Positions 43,887 to 52,736 are shown, counted from the first letter of the stretch. The stretch is 64,000 bases of DNA from Firmicutes bacterium UBA5201 (GCA_002412775.1 DHVT01000012.1:124001-188000); one strand, 5' to 3'. Notes: generated by a model not told the origin, from the letters alone. A program made the numbers and translations.

Positions 43887-43911
43887 TTATTTAAATTTTA
43901 AGGAGGCACAA

Positions 43912-44955
43912 ATGGTAAATAAAGCCGCTTTTATGTCAGGAACACATAAAATAATATATAAAGACATTCCTGTCCCTGAAATAGCATCACATGAAGTACT
44001 TGTTGAGATGGATGTCGTTGGGATCTGCGGATCGGACTCCCATTATTTTGATCATGGCAACATAGGAGATTTTGTCGTTGAAGGCGATTTTGTCCTTGGC
44101 CATGAGGGTGCGGGTTATGTTGTTGCAATTGGTAGTGATGTCAAATCATTGAAAGTGGGGGACAGAGTAGCTCTGGAACCTGGAGTGGTCTGTGGAACCT
44201 GTGAATTTTGCCTGTCAGGAAGATACAATCTTTGTGAGTCCGTGGAATTTTTTGCCACGCCTCCATACCATGGTGTTTTTGCCAATTACGTCAATCACCC
44301 CGCAAACCTTTGCTTCAAATTGCCTGACAATGTCAGCAACCTCGAAGGTGCTCTCGTAGAGCCACTTGCTGTAGGGCTTCATGCTTCCGGTCACGGTGAG
44401 GTGAAACTCGGAGATACAGTAGTTGTTTTCGGCTCAGGCTGCATTGGACTCGTTTCCATGATGGCTTCAAAAGCTAGAGGTGCATCGAAAGTGATTATTG
44501 TGGATGTCATAGAAAAAAGACTTGAATTCGCTAAAAAAATGGGCGCAGATCATACAATCAATGCTAAAAACGAAAATGTCATCGATACGATCAATAAATT
44601 GACGAACAATGAAGGCGCACACGTGGTCATCGAGACCGCAGGCGCTGAAATCACTGTTAAGCAAACTGTGAGTGTTGTCAAAAGGGGCGGAGTGATTGTA
44701 CTCGTCGGAATGACCGTAAAACCGGAAACCTCATTTGATTTCATGAAACTGCAAGGCAAGGAAGCGACTGTCAAAACCATTTTCAGATACAGAAACCTCT
44801 ATCCTGTTGCCATTAATGCCATCAGCAGCGGAACAATCAATGTCAAAGATATTGCGACGCATGAATTTGATTTTGATCAATTGCAGGAAGCATTTGATTA
44901 TGTGGCTGCAAATCCTGAAACTGTTGTCAAAGCTGTTGTGAAAATCAAAAAATAG
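43912..44955 (+). CDS. Zinc-dependent polyol dehydrogenase (xylitol/sorbitol type)
   Basis: A 347-residue medium-chain dehydrogenase. Catalytic zinc ligands are Cys39 (GICGSD), His64 and Glu65 (LGHEGAG). A structural zinc site is present as Cys94, Cys97, Cys100 and Cys108. The NAD-binding motif is VFGSGCIGLVSM near residue 165, followed by the acidic VDVIEKRLEFAKKMGA, which favours NAD over NADP. With xylulokinase as the next gene, the likely reaction is xylitol (or D-arabitol) to D-xylulose; sorbitol or another polyol is possible. Confidence 0.85.
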   Translation: MVNKAAFMSGTHKIIYKDIPVPEIASHEVLVEMDVVGICGSDSHYFDHGNIGDFVVEGDFVLGHEGAGYVVAIGSDVKSLKVGDRVALEPGVVCGTCEFCLSGRYNLCESVEFFATPPYHGVFANYVNHPANLCFKLPDNVSNLEGALVEPLAVGLHASGHGEVKLGDTVVVFGSGCIGLVSMMASKARGASKVIIVDVIEKRLEFAKKMGADHTINAKNENVIDTINKLTNNEGAHVVIETAGAEITVKQTVSVVKRGGVIVLVGMTVKPETSFDFMKLQGKEATVKTIFRYRNLYPVAINAISSGTINVKDIATHEFDFDQLQEAFDYVAANPETVVKAVVKIKK

Positions 44956-44970
44956 TAAAGGTGGTAAACA

Positions 44971-46443
44971 ATGTACTCTGTTGGTGTGGATCTTGGGACC
45001 TCCTCTGTCAAAGTATTGGTGATGGATTCAAAAGGTCAGATCGTAAAAGCAATCACAAAAGAATATCCCCTCTATTTTCCAAAACCACTTTGGTCTGAGC
45101 AAAACCCGAAAGATTGGCTGGAGCAATCACTGATCGGCATCAAAGAAGCATTGGAATCATTGGAAAGACATGAAGTCGCATCCATCGGATTCAGTGGTCA
45201 AATGCACGGACTTGTGATGCTTGATGAATTTGATGAAATCATAAGACCTGCCATTCTCTGGAATGATCAAAGAAGCACTCTTGAAACGAACTATCTCAAT
45301 ACTGCGGTTGGAATGGAAAAACTCAATGCATACACTGGGAATATCGCTTTTCCTGGATTTACAGCCCCAAAATTGCTTTGGGTGAAAAACAATGAACCTG
45401 AAAATTTCAGTAGGATATCGAAGGTGATGTTGCCCAAGGATTTCCTCGCCTACAAGTTGTCCGGTGTTTTTGCAACGGATTACGCGGATGCTTCCGGAAC
45501 GCTTTATCTGGACGTTGAAAAGAAAGTTTGGTCACCAGAAATGTTGGATCTGATTGGTATCAGTACTGACGTTCTTCCGAAGCTTTACGAATCCTATGAG
45601 ATGATCGGGACGTTAAAAGCGTCTTATGCCAACGAGTTGGGACTGAATGAATCCGTGAAGATCATCATCGGAAGTGGCGATCAGGCCTGTGCGGCAATCG
45701 GGGGCGGAGTGGTCTCACATGGCAAATGTTCCATCTCTCTCGGCACTTCAGGTGTCGTATTCATTCATAGCGACCATTTCATCAAAGATCCGCAAAGCAG
45801 ACTGCATGCCTTTTGCCATGCAAATGGATCGTATCATCTGATGGGATGCATGTTGTCCGCTGCCGGAGCTTCCAAATGGTGGGTGGAGAACATACAGAAA
45901 TCAATGGATTATGATACGCTCTTCAGTGAAGCTGAAGCGATAAGAATCAACAATCAACTTTATTTTATGCCTTATCTGATGGGTGAAAGAAGCCCACACA
46001 ACGACCCTGACGCACGTGGTGTGTTCTGGGGACTGAATATGTCTCACACTCGTGGAGACATGACACGAGCAGTACTTGAAGGCGTAGCTTTCGGACTCAG
46101 AGACTCGTTTGAAATTGTAAAGGGTTTAGGGCAAACCATCGAAGAGATCATAATAAATGGTGGTGGCTCAAAAAGCGATTTCTGGTGTCAAATGATTGCC
46201 GATGTCATGCATACGAAAGTGGTCAAACTTGAAAATGACGCAGGCCCGGCATATGGTGCGGCCATTTTGGCTGCAGTGGGTGCGGGAGTGTTTCCATCAG
46301 TGAGTGAAGCATGCGACAAAATCATCAAAACCACTGAAGAATATATTCCAAATTCCCAAAATGAGATGCAATATGATCAAAAATATGAAACTTTTTCCAA
46401 GCTTTATCCTTCACTTAAAGATTTGTTTCCCCAAATCTTATAG
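44971..46443 (+). CDS. xylB: Xylulokinase
   Basis: A 490-residue FGGY-family sugar kinase that phosphorylates D-xylulose to D-xylulose 5-phosphate for the pentose phosphate pathway. VGVDLGTSSVKVLVMD is at the N terminus, GFSGQMHGLVMLD near residue 75 is the xylulokinase signature, and the catalytic Asp lies near residue 237 in IIGSGDQACAAIGGG. GGGSKSDFWCQMIADV is near residue 392. It starts 15 bases after the dehydrogenase and ends the operon. Confidence 0.93.
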   Translation: MYSVGVDLGTSSVKVLVMDSKGQIVKAITKEYPLYFPKPLWSEQNPKDWLEQSLIGIKEALESLERHEVASIGFSGQMHGLVMLDEFDEIIRPAILWNDQRSTLETNYLNTAVGMEKLNAYTGNIAFPGFTAPKLLWVKNNEPENFSRISKVMLPKDFLAYKLSGVFATDYADASGTLYLDVEKKVWSPEMLDLIGISTDVLPKLYESYEMIGTLKASYANELGLNESVKIIIGSGDQACAAIGGGVVSHGKCSISLGTSGVVFIHSDHFIKDPQSRLHAFCHANGSYHLMGCMLSAAGASKWWVENIQKSMDYDTLFSEAEAIRINNQLYFMPYLMGERSPHNDPDARGVFWGLNMSHTRGDMTRAVLEGVAFGLRDSFEIVKGLGQTIEEIIINGGGSKSDFWCQMIADVMHTKVVKLENDAGPAYGAAILAAVGAGVFPSVSEACDKIIKTTEEYIPNSQNEMQYDQKYETFSKLYPSLKDLFPQIL

Positions 46444-46456
46444 ATCCCCTTTTAAC

Positions 46457-46500
46457 AATGGAAAGAGACGATCCTTCGTGGTATCGTCTCTTTCCATTTA
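46457..46500 (+). terminator. Strong intrinsic terminator after xylB
   Basis: A perfect 16-base-pair stem (46457-46472 with 46483-46498) and ten-base loop, ending in TTTA. It insulates the rnpB promoter that begins at 46508. Confidence 0.9.
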
Positions 46501-46507
46501 TTAGGGA

Positions 46508-46536
46508 TTGCTTAATCCCATCACATCAAGTATAAT
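46508..46536 (+). promoter_or_regulatory. Sigma-A promoter of rnpB
   Basis: TTGCTT (46508-46513), 17-base spacer, TATAAT (46531-46536). The predicted start near 46543 matches the 5' strand of RNase P helix P1. Confidence 0.8.
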
Positions 46537-46542
46537 GATTTA

Positions 46543-46870
46543 GAGTAAAACAGATGATCGCGTGCTTCGGCACGAGGAAAGTCCGAGCTCCGTAGAGCAG
46601 GATGCTGGGTAATCCCCAGTGGAGGTGACTCCAAGGAAAGTGCAACAGAAATAGACCGCCTCTTTTGAGGTAAGGATGGAAAGGTGAGGTAAGAGCTCAC
46701 CAGCGCATAGGCGACTATGTGGCTCTGTAAACCCCATCTGGAGCAAGACCAAGTAGGGTGTAAAAAGGAGGCTGCTCGTCTCCCCCGGTGGTAGGTCGCT
46801 TGAGCGGATCGGTAACGTTTCGCCTAGATAGATGATCGTCTAATACAGAACTCGGCTTATAGTTTTACTC
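46543..46870 (+). ncRNA. rnpB: RNase P RNA
   Basis: The catalytic RNA of RNase P, which removes 5' leaders from pre-tRNAs. The ends pair as helix P1: GAGTAAAAC (46543-46551) with GTTTTACTC (46862-46870). Conserved regions are GAGGAAAGTCCGAGCTCC near 46574 (CR I), GTAAGGATGGAAAGGTG near 46670, and the 3' block ACAGAACTCGGCTTATAG near 46845. About 328 nt, on the short side. It has its own promoter and terminator. Confidence 0.96.
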
Positions 46871-46877
46871 AATTAAG

Positions 46878-46914
46878 AACCCGCATCCTTTAATGGCTTG
46901 CGGGTTTTTATTTT
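46878..46914 (+). terminator. Intrinsic terminator of rnpB
   Basis: AACCCGCA (46878-46885) and TGCGGGTT (46899-46906), 13-base loop, then TTTATTTT. Confidence 0.9.
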
Positions 46915-46989
46915 AATGGAACTATTGATGGCTTACAGTCGTCTAACTTAATAAGACATAGAATCATTATTGAGAAAGAGGTATGAAAA

Positions 46990-47883
46990 ATGAAAATTAG
47001 ATTAGTGAGTTCTGTTATGATCCTTATGCTCAGTGTAAGTGTGATTTCAGGGTGCTCATCAAATGTTGTGGAACCACCTGAAGTTACAATACCGGCAGAG
47101 CCGTTGTACGAGACATATTTGAATCTAACGTCCTCAGAGGGGTTTACGCTCGTAGACCGAATCGATTGGATGAATACAAATATGATGCGACTCAGTTCTG
47201 AAGAAGCATCACTTGTTTTATTGGATATTGAAGATCAACAGCTGGAGGAATCTTTTGTAATCCTGGAAGACCTTTATGATTTGGGGTTTGAAGCAATTAT
47301 ACAAACCGTATCTATTGAAGCCATTGAATCCTTGGATTTTGAAACAGACTCCTTAGAGCTAAAAGGACGTGTCTCTGAAGTGCTATCACAGGGCTATAAA
47401 TTTGTGGCGGTGGAGGGTAGCTTTAACGTTATTGTAGATTATGCCTTTTATGACGGCTATAAAGCTTATGCAACTGAAGATGTAATGACATATTTTGAAT
47501 TGATGAAAACCGAGTCTGACAATGTTCCACTTAAAGATGCCGCAATTGTCATCGCATGGAGAGAATTGTTTGATCGCACGACAGGATGGGAAAAATTCAT
47601 CACCAATTTTCCAGAATCCTCTTTATATGATCGGGCAAATCAAAAGTTGAGCTGGTATCGAGATTGGTCCTTCAATGGTTCTCCCAATACACCTGTCTTT
47701 GAATGGGATACAAAGATACTGACCGAATCTTATCGTACTGGAATTGAATCGTACTTGAATCAAGCCGTGCCTGGAGAGTTTGAAACTCAAATGCAGATTT
47801 TTTATGATATGGTCAAAGAAAACGGATACAAGCAAAATGATACAATCGAAGAATTTCAAAATAAGTACAAAGTAACCTATTGA
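46990..47883 (+). CDS. Predicted lipoprotein of unknown function
   Basis: A 297-residue protein with a clear lipoprotein signal peptide; VISGC puts the lipidated Cys at residue 22. The mature part is acidic, Leu/Glu-rich and mostly helical in character, with aromatic residues towards the C terminus (LSWYRDWSFNG). I do not recognise a family. A weak promoter-like TTGATG (46925-46930) lies upstream. It converges on the GGDEF gene with only 13 bases between stops and no clear terminator. Confidence 0.75.
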   Translation: MKIRLVSSVMILMLSVSVISGCSSNVVEPPEVTIPAEPLYETYLNLTSSEGFTLVDRIDWMNTNMMRLSSEEASLVLLDIEDQQLEESFVILEDLYDLGFEAIIQTVSIEAIESLDFETDSLELKGRVSEVLSQGYKFVAVEGSFNVIVDYAFYDGYKAYATEDVMTYFELMKTESDNVPLKDAAIVIAWRELFDRTTGWEKFITNFPESSLYDRANQKLSWYRDWSFNGSPNTPVFEWDTKILTESYRTGIESYLNQAVPGEFETQMQIFYDMVKENGYKQNDTIEEFQNKYKVTY

Positions 47884-47896
47884 TTTCTTAAAATCA

Positions 47897-49090
47897 TTAT
47901 TCAACCCGATTGCGGCCTAGCGCTTTCCCACGATAAAGGGCCAAGTCAGCCACTTTGATCAGCTCTTTGATGCTCATCCCTTTTTCATAAGTCGAGACCC
48001 CAAAAGTCATTGTGAGCCTGAACTGCTTGTTTTCGTAAATGAAATGCTCGTTAGAGACACTTTTTCGTATACGTTCCGCAAGCATTCGGGCTTTTTGCGT
48101 GTCCGTTTCTGGTAAAAGCAGCAAAAATTCTTCGCCTCCCCAACGGCATAACACATCCATGGCCCTTACCTGACTTTTCATGACATTTGACAAAACCTGC
48201 AGGACCTCATCGCCACAGTCGTGACCGTGCTCATCGTTGATCGTTTTAAAATAATCGATGTCCGTGAGAATCAGACTAAAGGGTATACCGGTACGAGCCG
48301 TTCTTTCGACCTCATCCTGAAGTCGAGTCATCATGTAGCGTCTGTTGTATAGACCCGTTAGAGATTCAATATCTGCCGCCTTTTGGGAGTTGATATCCTG
48401 AACGATGCCAATCAGAAAATCATCTTCATCTTCCTCACCATGCATATAGGTGACAGTGGTATAGACCCATGCCAATTCGCCACTTTTTTTGATATATCGC
48501 TTTTCCATTGAAAAATAGGGGATTTCTCCTCTAAACAATTGATCTTTATAAACAACGTCCAGCTTCCAATCATCAGGATAAGTCAAATCCTTTACCCTCA
48601 GTCCCAAAGCCTCTTCTTGAGTATATCCGATGATATCACAAAATTTCTGGTTGGTTTCCAGTATATAGCCATCAAGGTCAGTGACGCATCGGCCGCTGTT
48701 CACCTGTTCAAAAGTCAAATTGAAAATACGCTCACTTTTCCGAAGGCGTCTGATCAGTCTGCTCTGGGCCATTTGACCAAAAGCCACCCACGCAATGCCT
48801 CGTAGCAGTTCAATTGACGCATCATCCAGACCATTTTCATTGGAGACAACAGCAACTATATGTTGTTCCTTCTCTTCAATCAGGGAAATGTTTATTGATT
48901 GGTCTGTCGGATTGCCTTTTTTTGAGCACATTGCAAAGTCAGTATCCATATGATCTTTTGCCATGATACAACCATTTGCACATCCCGATATATCCAGTGT
49001 GAGCTCAAGCAGAAAATCACAAAGACTATTCAAATTCTTGATAGGTTCCTGACGCAATTTGTTTATATAATTCAAAAAAACATCTGACAT
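47897..49090 (-). CDS. Diguanylate cyclase with PAS domain
   Basis: A 397-residue GGDEF protein on the minus strand. The N-terminal 110 residues may be a divergent GAF-like domain and carry four cysteines (24, 37, 41, 55). A PAS domain spans about 120-240 (GRCVTDLDGYILETNQKF). The GGDEF domain starts SLTGLYNRRYMM; its active-site loop is RWGGEEF and the RxxD inhibitory site is present (RAMD, five residues before). It should therefore make c-di-GMP and be product-inhibited. ATG 49088-49090 is nine bases from GGAGGT; two upstream ATGs fit less well. Confidence 0.92.
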   Translation of the reverse strand: MSDVFLNYINKLRQEPIKNLNSLCDFLLELTLDISGCANGCIMAKDHMDTDFAMCSKKGNPTDQSINISLIEEKEQHIVAVVSNENGLDDASIELLRGIAWVAFGQMAQSRLIRRLRKSERIFNLTFEQVNSGRCVTDLDGYILETNQKFCDIIGYTQEEALGLRVKDLTYPDDWKLDVVYKDQLFRGEIPYFSMEKRYIKKSGELAWVYTTVTYMHGEEDEDDFLIGIVQDINSQKAADIESLTGLYNRRYMMTRLQDEVERTARTGIPFSLILTDIDYFKTINDEHGHDCGDEVLQVLSNVMKSQVRAMDVLCRWGGEEFLLLLPETDTQKARMLAERIRKSVSNEHFIYENKQFRLTMTFGVSTYEKGMSIKELIKVADLALYRGKALGRNRVE

Positions 49091-49184
49091 AACTGTCATA
49101 CCTCCAATAAAACCTGAAATTGAATTCAAGATGCTTTATTTTAACACGAGTAAATCAATGGATAAAGTGCTTTCCTCAATATAT

Positions 49185-49214
49185 GTGACATTTTATATTA
49201 TTATGCGATATACT
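49185..49214 (+). promoter_or_regulatory. Promoter of the GyrI-like gene
   Basis: GTGACA (49185-49190), 18-base spacer, TATACT (49209-49214). It lies in the gap that divides this gene from the divergent GGDEF gene. Confidence 0.6.
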
Positions 49215-49257
49215 GATGATAAGCCGATAGAATTTTCAACATATATAGGAGGTTCAA

Positions 49258-49875
49258 ATGAAACACGAATGGAAAAAACACGAAAAAGCACTATATTTGC
49301 CCAAAACAGTTCCCGAGATTATTTTAGTTCCCGAACTGACCTATTTCGCATTGAAGGGGGAGGGCAACCCCAACGACGCTTTCTTCTCCGAATACATAGA
49401 GGCCCTTTACTCCGTATCTTACGCTGTCAAAATGTCCTATAAGTCATCCGAACCTCCCAAAGATTATTACGAATACACCGTATATCCGCTTGAAGGCATA
49501 TGGGATCTGATCGATCCGACACTCGGTCCAAAAGACAAAAGCAATCTGAAATTCGAACTCATGATCCGACAACCGTCATTTCTAAATGAGTCCCAAGTTT
49601 TGGATTTCTTACGATCTACCGGTCAAAAAAAGAACAATCCTTTGATTGGACAAATTGAATACAAGACTTTCAAGGAGTCCCTGTGCGCACAAATGATGCA
49701 TGAAGGACCGTATGATGACGAGCCCGCCAGCTTTGAGATCATGGAGCAATTTTGTCACGACCAGGGGTATGAACGCATTTCTAAAATTCATAAGGAAATC
49801 TATATTTCCGACGCCAGAAAAACGGCTCCTGAGAAACTCAAGACAGTGCTTAGATTTGAGGTACAAAAGAGGTAA
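49258..49875 (+). CDS. GyrI-like small-molecule-binding domain protein
   Basis: A 205-residue stand-alone GyrI-like protein. Family features are the start HEWKKHEKALYLP, VPELTYFALKGEGNPND near residue 25, and MHEGPYDDEPASFEIMEQF near residue 147, which lines the ligand pocket in this fold. Relatives bind small hydrophobic or cationic compounds, and some hydrolyse them; no ligand can be named here. It has its own promoter, a good ATAGGAGG site, and shares a bidirectional terminator with the next gene. Confidence 0.85.
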   Translation: MKHEWKKHEKALYLPKTVPEIILVPELTYFALKGEGNPNDAFFSEYIEALYSVSYAVKMSYKSSEPPKDYYEYTVYPLEGIWDLIDPTLGPKDKSNLKFELMIRQPSFLNESQVLDFLRSTGQKKNNPLIGQIEYKTFKESLCAQMMHEGPYDDEPASFEIMEQFCHDQGYERISKIHKEIYISDARKTAPEKLKTVLRFEVQKR

Positions 49876-49900
49876 AAAAGAATTGATGGCACAACAAAAT

Positions 49901-49942
49901 AAAAGTACCGATTTGGGACAGGTCCAAATCGGTACTTTTTGT
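49901..49942. terminator. Bidirectional intrinsic terminator
   Basis: A perfect 16-base-pair stem (49901-49916 with 49924-49939) and a seven-base loop. The outer AAAA/TTTT arms give a T-run in both directions. It serves the GyrI-like gene (plus) and the M42 peptidase gene (minus, stop at 49943). Confidence 0.92.
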
Positions 49943-51007
49943 TTATAATTTTAGATTCAATGAATTGAGATCAAGATTCATGGCTATGGCTTTCGCAAGG
50001 TTCACAGTGGCTTTGAAATCATCCATGGAAGCATAATTGTAATGGGTGTGGACATATCTGGATGGAATCCCCAGAACCAAAACCGGAACCGCTTTGTTTT
50101 GCATGTGTATTCGCCCCGCATTTGTGCCACCTTTGCGTCTAACCGCACTTTGAAAGGGAATGTCCGCCGCATTTGCGAGATCCTTTGCGGAATCAATAAG
50201 ACGCCTGTGGCTGACGTAGCTCGCGTCCATATGTCGAATTTGGGTCCCTTTTTTCATGGCACACTGTGCCGTTTGGGAATCAAAATACAAATCGTCCGCG
50301 GGAGAACCTTCAAAAACGATTGCAATATCCGGTTTCACAATTTGACTGGTGACCATCGCACCTCGAGTGCCGACTTCTTCCTGAGTGGCAAGGGCACCAA
50401 TGACGTCAAAAGGCAATTCATCGATTTCAGCAAGCTGTCTCATGGTTTCTATTACAGCCGCTGTTCCAAGACGATTGTCAAAAGCCTTTCCAAAAAAAAC
50501 GCCGGTCGTTTCATTATATTCAAAGTTGACATCAGGGGCAATCGGATCACCGACCTGAATGCCTAGATTAGAGACAACCTCATCTCGTGAAGTGCAACCG
50601 ACGTCAATCATAAGGTTTTCAATTTGCAGTGGAGCGTTTTTTTCCGCATCGCTCATGAAATGAGGTGGTTTTGAGGCGACGATGCCACGGACCAATGTTC
50701 CGGATTGAGTCTTGATGTTTACGGTATGTGCTGGAATATTGCTCATCACCCAACCACCAAGGGCCGCAATGGAGATGAGACCGTTTGTTTGGATGCTTTG
50801 CACCATGAAACCGACCTCGTCGGTATGGGCGTCCAGCATGAGCACAGGTTTTTTTCCGGTATTGCTTTTTAGTGACAGATAAACATTGTTCATTGCGTCC
50901 ACACTGAACTTGAAAGGTTCACTGTATCTGTGTATGACACGAACGACATCCTCTTCAAACCCTGATGGACCAAATGCATCTGTTAGTTCACGAATGAGAT
51001 TCAACAA
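49943..51007 (-). CDS. M42 family metallopeptidase (glutamyl aminopeptidase type)
   Basis: A 354-residue di-metal aminopeptidase. Metal and catalytic motifs are DAHTDEVGFMV near residue 58, KAFDNRLGTAAVIE near residue 173, ATQEEVGTRGA near residue 202, VFEGSPADD near residue 225 and the C-terminal YVHTHYNYASMDD. M42 enzymes assemble as large tetrahedral dodecamers that trim peptides in the cytoplasm. The start is TTG at 51005-51007, behind AGGAGGT. Some relatives are annotated as endoglucanases by mistake. Confidence 0.92.
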   Translation of the reverse strand: MLNLIRELTDAFGPSGFEEDVVRVIHRYSEPFKFSVDAMNNVYLSLKSNTGKKPVLMLDAHTDEVGFMVQSIQTNGLISIAALGGWVMSNIPAHTVNIKTQSGTLVRGIVASKPPHFMSDAEKNAPLQIENLMIDVGCTSRDEVVSNLGIQVGDPIAPDVNFEYNETTGVFFGKAFDNRLGTAAVIETMRQLAEIDELPFDVIGALATQEEVGTRGAMVTSQIVKPDIAIVFEGSPADDLYFDSQTAQCAMKKGTQIRHMDASYVSHRRLIDSAKDLANAADIPFQSAVRRKGGTNAGRIHMQNKAVPVLVLGIPSRYVHTHYNYASMDDFKATVNLAKAIAMNLDLNSLNLKL

Positions 51008-51039
51008 AATGGGACCTCCTGATTTTTCATTTAAATCAA

Positions 51040-51068
51040 TTGTACATTTATGCAACGACAAGTTCAAC
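51040..51068 (-). promoter_or_regulatory. Sigma-A promoter of the M42 peptidase gene
   Basis: Read on the minus strand: TTGAAC (51063-51068), 17-base spacer, TACAAT (51040-51045) preceded by TG. Confidence 0.75.
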
Positions 51069-51116
51069 TGGAATTATCCGCCCGATAGTGATATATTAAG
51101 ATTGGAACAAACGACA

Positions 51117-51827
51117 TCAAACCCTCGCTGTCACGATGAGTTGAAGATGTTCTGAATTAAGTGGTACACCGTTATAATTGCCATACCACTCGAGCGAATG
51201 GAAACCGGCATCGTAAAGGAGCTTTTCCAACCGCTCTTTTTTAAGTGCCAGCAACGTGGTCTCGCTTTCATGATATTCACCTGTCTCTTTAATGGTAAGT
51301 TCGGTCCTGAACCGCACATGTTCACCTTTAAGGACATAAAAACGCTCAAATCGCACCATTTCGTTTTCTATGATCGGCAGCATTTTGATTTGATTGGCTT
51401 CGACATAATTGTAATGGACGATTTGAATCGCGATTGCGCCTTTTTCTTTTATAACGGATTTGAAACCTTTGAGAGTATTGAAGATTTTCTCTTCGCTCTC
51501 GAGATGCACAAGTGTGTTGCCGATGCAATAGAGACCGTCAAAATTTCCAGCAGGGTAGTGCTGAGAGACTTTTTGCATATCCATGAGTCTCACTTTGAAG
51601 CGTTCGTTATCTTCGCTGACGGATTCGGCCACGCGGACCATATCTTCGCTGAGGTCAATGGCTTCCACATTGAAACCGAGTTCTGAGAGTCGAAGTGCCA
51701 CTCGGCCGTCCGAGCAGCCTACGTCCAGAATCATGCCATAAGGTTTGAACAAATCCGCCAAGAAGTCCACTTTCCCCGCCGCAGGGAAGACATGTTGGTA
51801 TACATTTGCGAGGTTTTTATAAAACAT
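51117..51827 (-). CDS. Class I SAM-dependent methyltransferase
   Basis: A 236-residue methyltransferase. SAM motif I is ILDVGCSDGRVALRLSELGF (about residues 33-52), followed by the acidic VEAIDLSEDMV of motif II and LYCIGNTLVHL. The C-terminal half has a small beta-insert, common in methyltransferases of small molecules. The substrate is not deducible. AGGAG before the ATG on the minus strand and a weak TAAAAT promoter upstream are visible. It ends before the M42 peptidase promoter. Confidence 0.85.
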   Translation of the reverse strand: MFYKNLANVYQHVFPAAGKVDFLADLFKPYGMILDVGCSDGRVALRLSELGFNVEAIDLSEDMVRVAESVSEDNERFKVRLMDMQKVSQHYPAGNFDGLYCIGNTLVHLESEEKIFNTLKGFKSVIKEKGAIAIQIVHYNYVEANQIKMLPIIENEMVRFERFYVLKGEHVRFRTELTIKETGEYHESETTLLALKKERLEKLLYDAGFHSLEWYGNYNGVPLNSEHLQLIVTARV

Positions 51828-51881
51828 TTCAATTCACTCCTTTTTTTCTATTTTATCACATTCAACAAACACACTTAATCA

Positions 51882-51887
51882 TATAAT
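51882..51887 (+). promoter_or_regulatory. Possible -10 for the nitroreductase gene
   Basis: TATAAT (51882-51887) lies 20 bases before the start codon at 51907, in the short divergent gap with the methyltransferase gene. The -35 is weak. Confidence 0.4.
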
Positions 51888-51906
51888 TCATTTCCAAGAG
51901 GAAATC

Positions 51907-52656
51907 ATGCAAAAAGCAGATGCGCTCTACAATCAGATCACTCAAAGAAAATCCGTACGTCAATATAAAATGGATGCCCTTGACGTGGAGACACTACAGA
52001 AAATCGATCAATTCATTCAACAATTGGTACCAATGGATCCTGAAATAGAAGTTTCTATTACGAGAACACCCTATGAGGCAATGGGAAAACTGTTCTCCAT
52101 CAAAGCGCCTTATTACATGACTGTGGCTTCCGAGCCTGCAGGAAACTACCTTGAAAATGCAGGATTCATGTTGCAACAGTTGGACTTGTTTTTGCCAACC
52201 TTGGGGCTCGGCGGTTGCTGGGTGGGGATGGCCAAACCTTCAAAATCCGTCGGTTTCAATAAAAGTCATGAATTCATCATCGCGTATGCTTTCGGAAAGC
52301 CTGAGATTTTCGAGCCTAGAACATCGGTCACCCAGTTCAGCAGACTCCCGCTCAACAAGATCCACAAGGGAGAACGGTATAACGATTTGGTTGAGCTGGC
52401 GAGGCTCGCGCCTTCCGCAACGAACAGCCAACCTTGGTTTTATGTCGATGATGATGAGTGCATTCATATTTATCGTGTTCGTCAAAATATATTCAAAGGT
52501 CTGATTTTCGAAAGATTGAACCGCATAGATATCGGCATAGGTCTTTTTCATCTTTATATTGCCGCACTGGTCAAAGGGCATACGCCTTCCTTCATAATGG
52601 ATGAAACGCCGGAGATCAAAGATTATCAATATGTGATGACCGTAAAATTCAATTGA
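51907..52656 (+). CDS. Nitroreductase family protein
   Basis: A 249-residue flavoprotein of the nitroreductase superfamily, TM-nitroreductase branch. It has the head ITQRKSVRQYK, where the Arg residues contact FMN phosphate, LGLGGCWVGM near residue 98, and LARLAPSATNSQPWFY near residue 163, where the Asn-Ser-Gln-Pro motif is usual near FMN. The C terminus YQYVMTVKFN is intact. Physiological substrate unknown. The stop codon overlaps the start of the promoter region of the SOS cassette. Confidence 0.85.
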   Translation: MQKADALYNQITQRKSVRQYKMDALDVETLQKIDQFIQQLVPMDPEIEVSITRTPYEAMGKLFSIKAPYYMTVASEPAGNYLENAGFMLQQLDLFLPTLGLGGCWVGMAKPSKSVGFNKSHEFIIAYAFGKPEIFEPRTSVTQFSRLPLNKIHKGERYNDLVELARLAPSATNSQPWFYVDDDECIHIYRVRQNIFKGLIFERLNRIDIGIGLFHLYIAALVKGHTPSFIMDETPEIKDYQYVMTVKFN

Positions 52657-52659
52657 CAC

Positions 52660-52688
52660 TTTACAACCGAACGCATGTTCTGTATAAT
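52660..52688 (+). promoter_or_regulatory. Promoter of the Y-family polymerase cassette
   Basis: TTTACA (52660-52665), 17-base spacer, TATAAT (52683-52688). The first LexA-like box fills the spacer; the second covers the predicted start site near 52695. Confidence 0.85.
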
Positions 52689-52721
52689 AAATATAGAACA
52701 TGCGTTCGGTTTGTTTTTTTG
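52665..52721 (+). promoter_or_regulatory. Double LexA-like operator, also terminator-like
   Basis: Two inverted LexA-like boxes, CGAACGCATGTTCT (52668-52681) and AGAACATGCGTTCG (52695-52708), each differ from the Bacillus-type CGAAC-N4-GTTCG box by one base. They form a perfect 17-base-pair inverted repeat (52665-52681 with 52695-52711) with the -10 in its 13-base loop. TTTGTTTTTTT follows, so RNA reading in from the nitroreductase gene could fold it as an intrinsic terminator. Confidence 0.85.
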
Positions 52722-52736
52722 AAAGGGTTTGATCTT

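Noticed and set aside
52653..52736. N-terminal extension of the Y-family polymerase
   Set aside because: It would begin in the nitroreductase stop codon, read through the promoter and LexA-like boxes, and add residues not found in Y-family polymerases.
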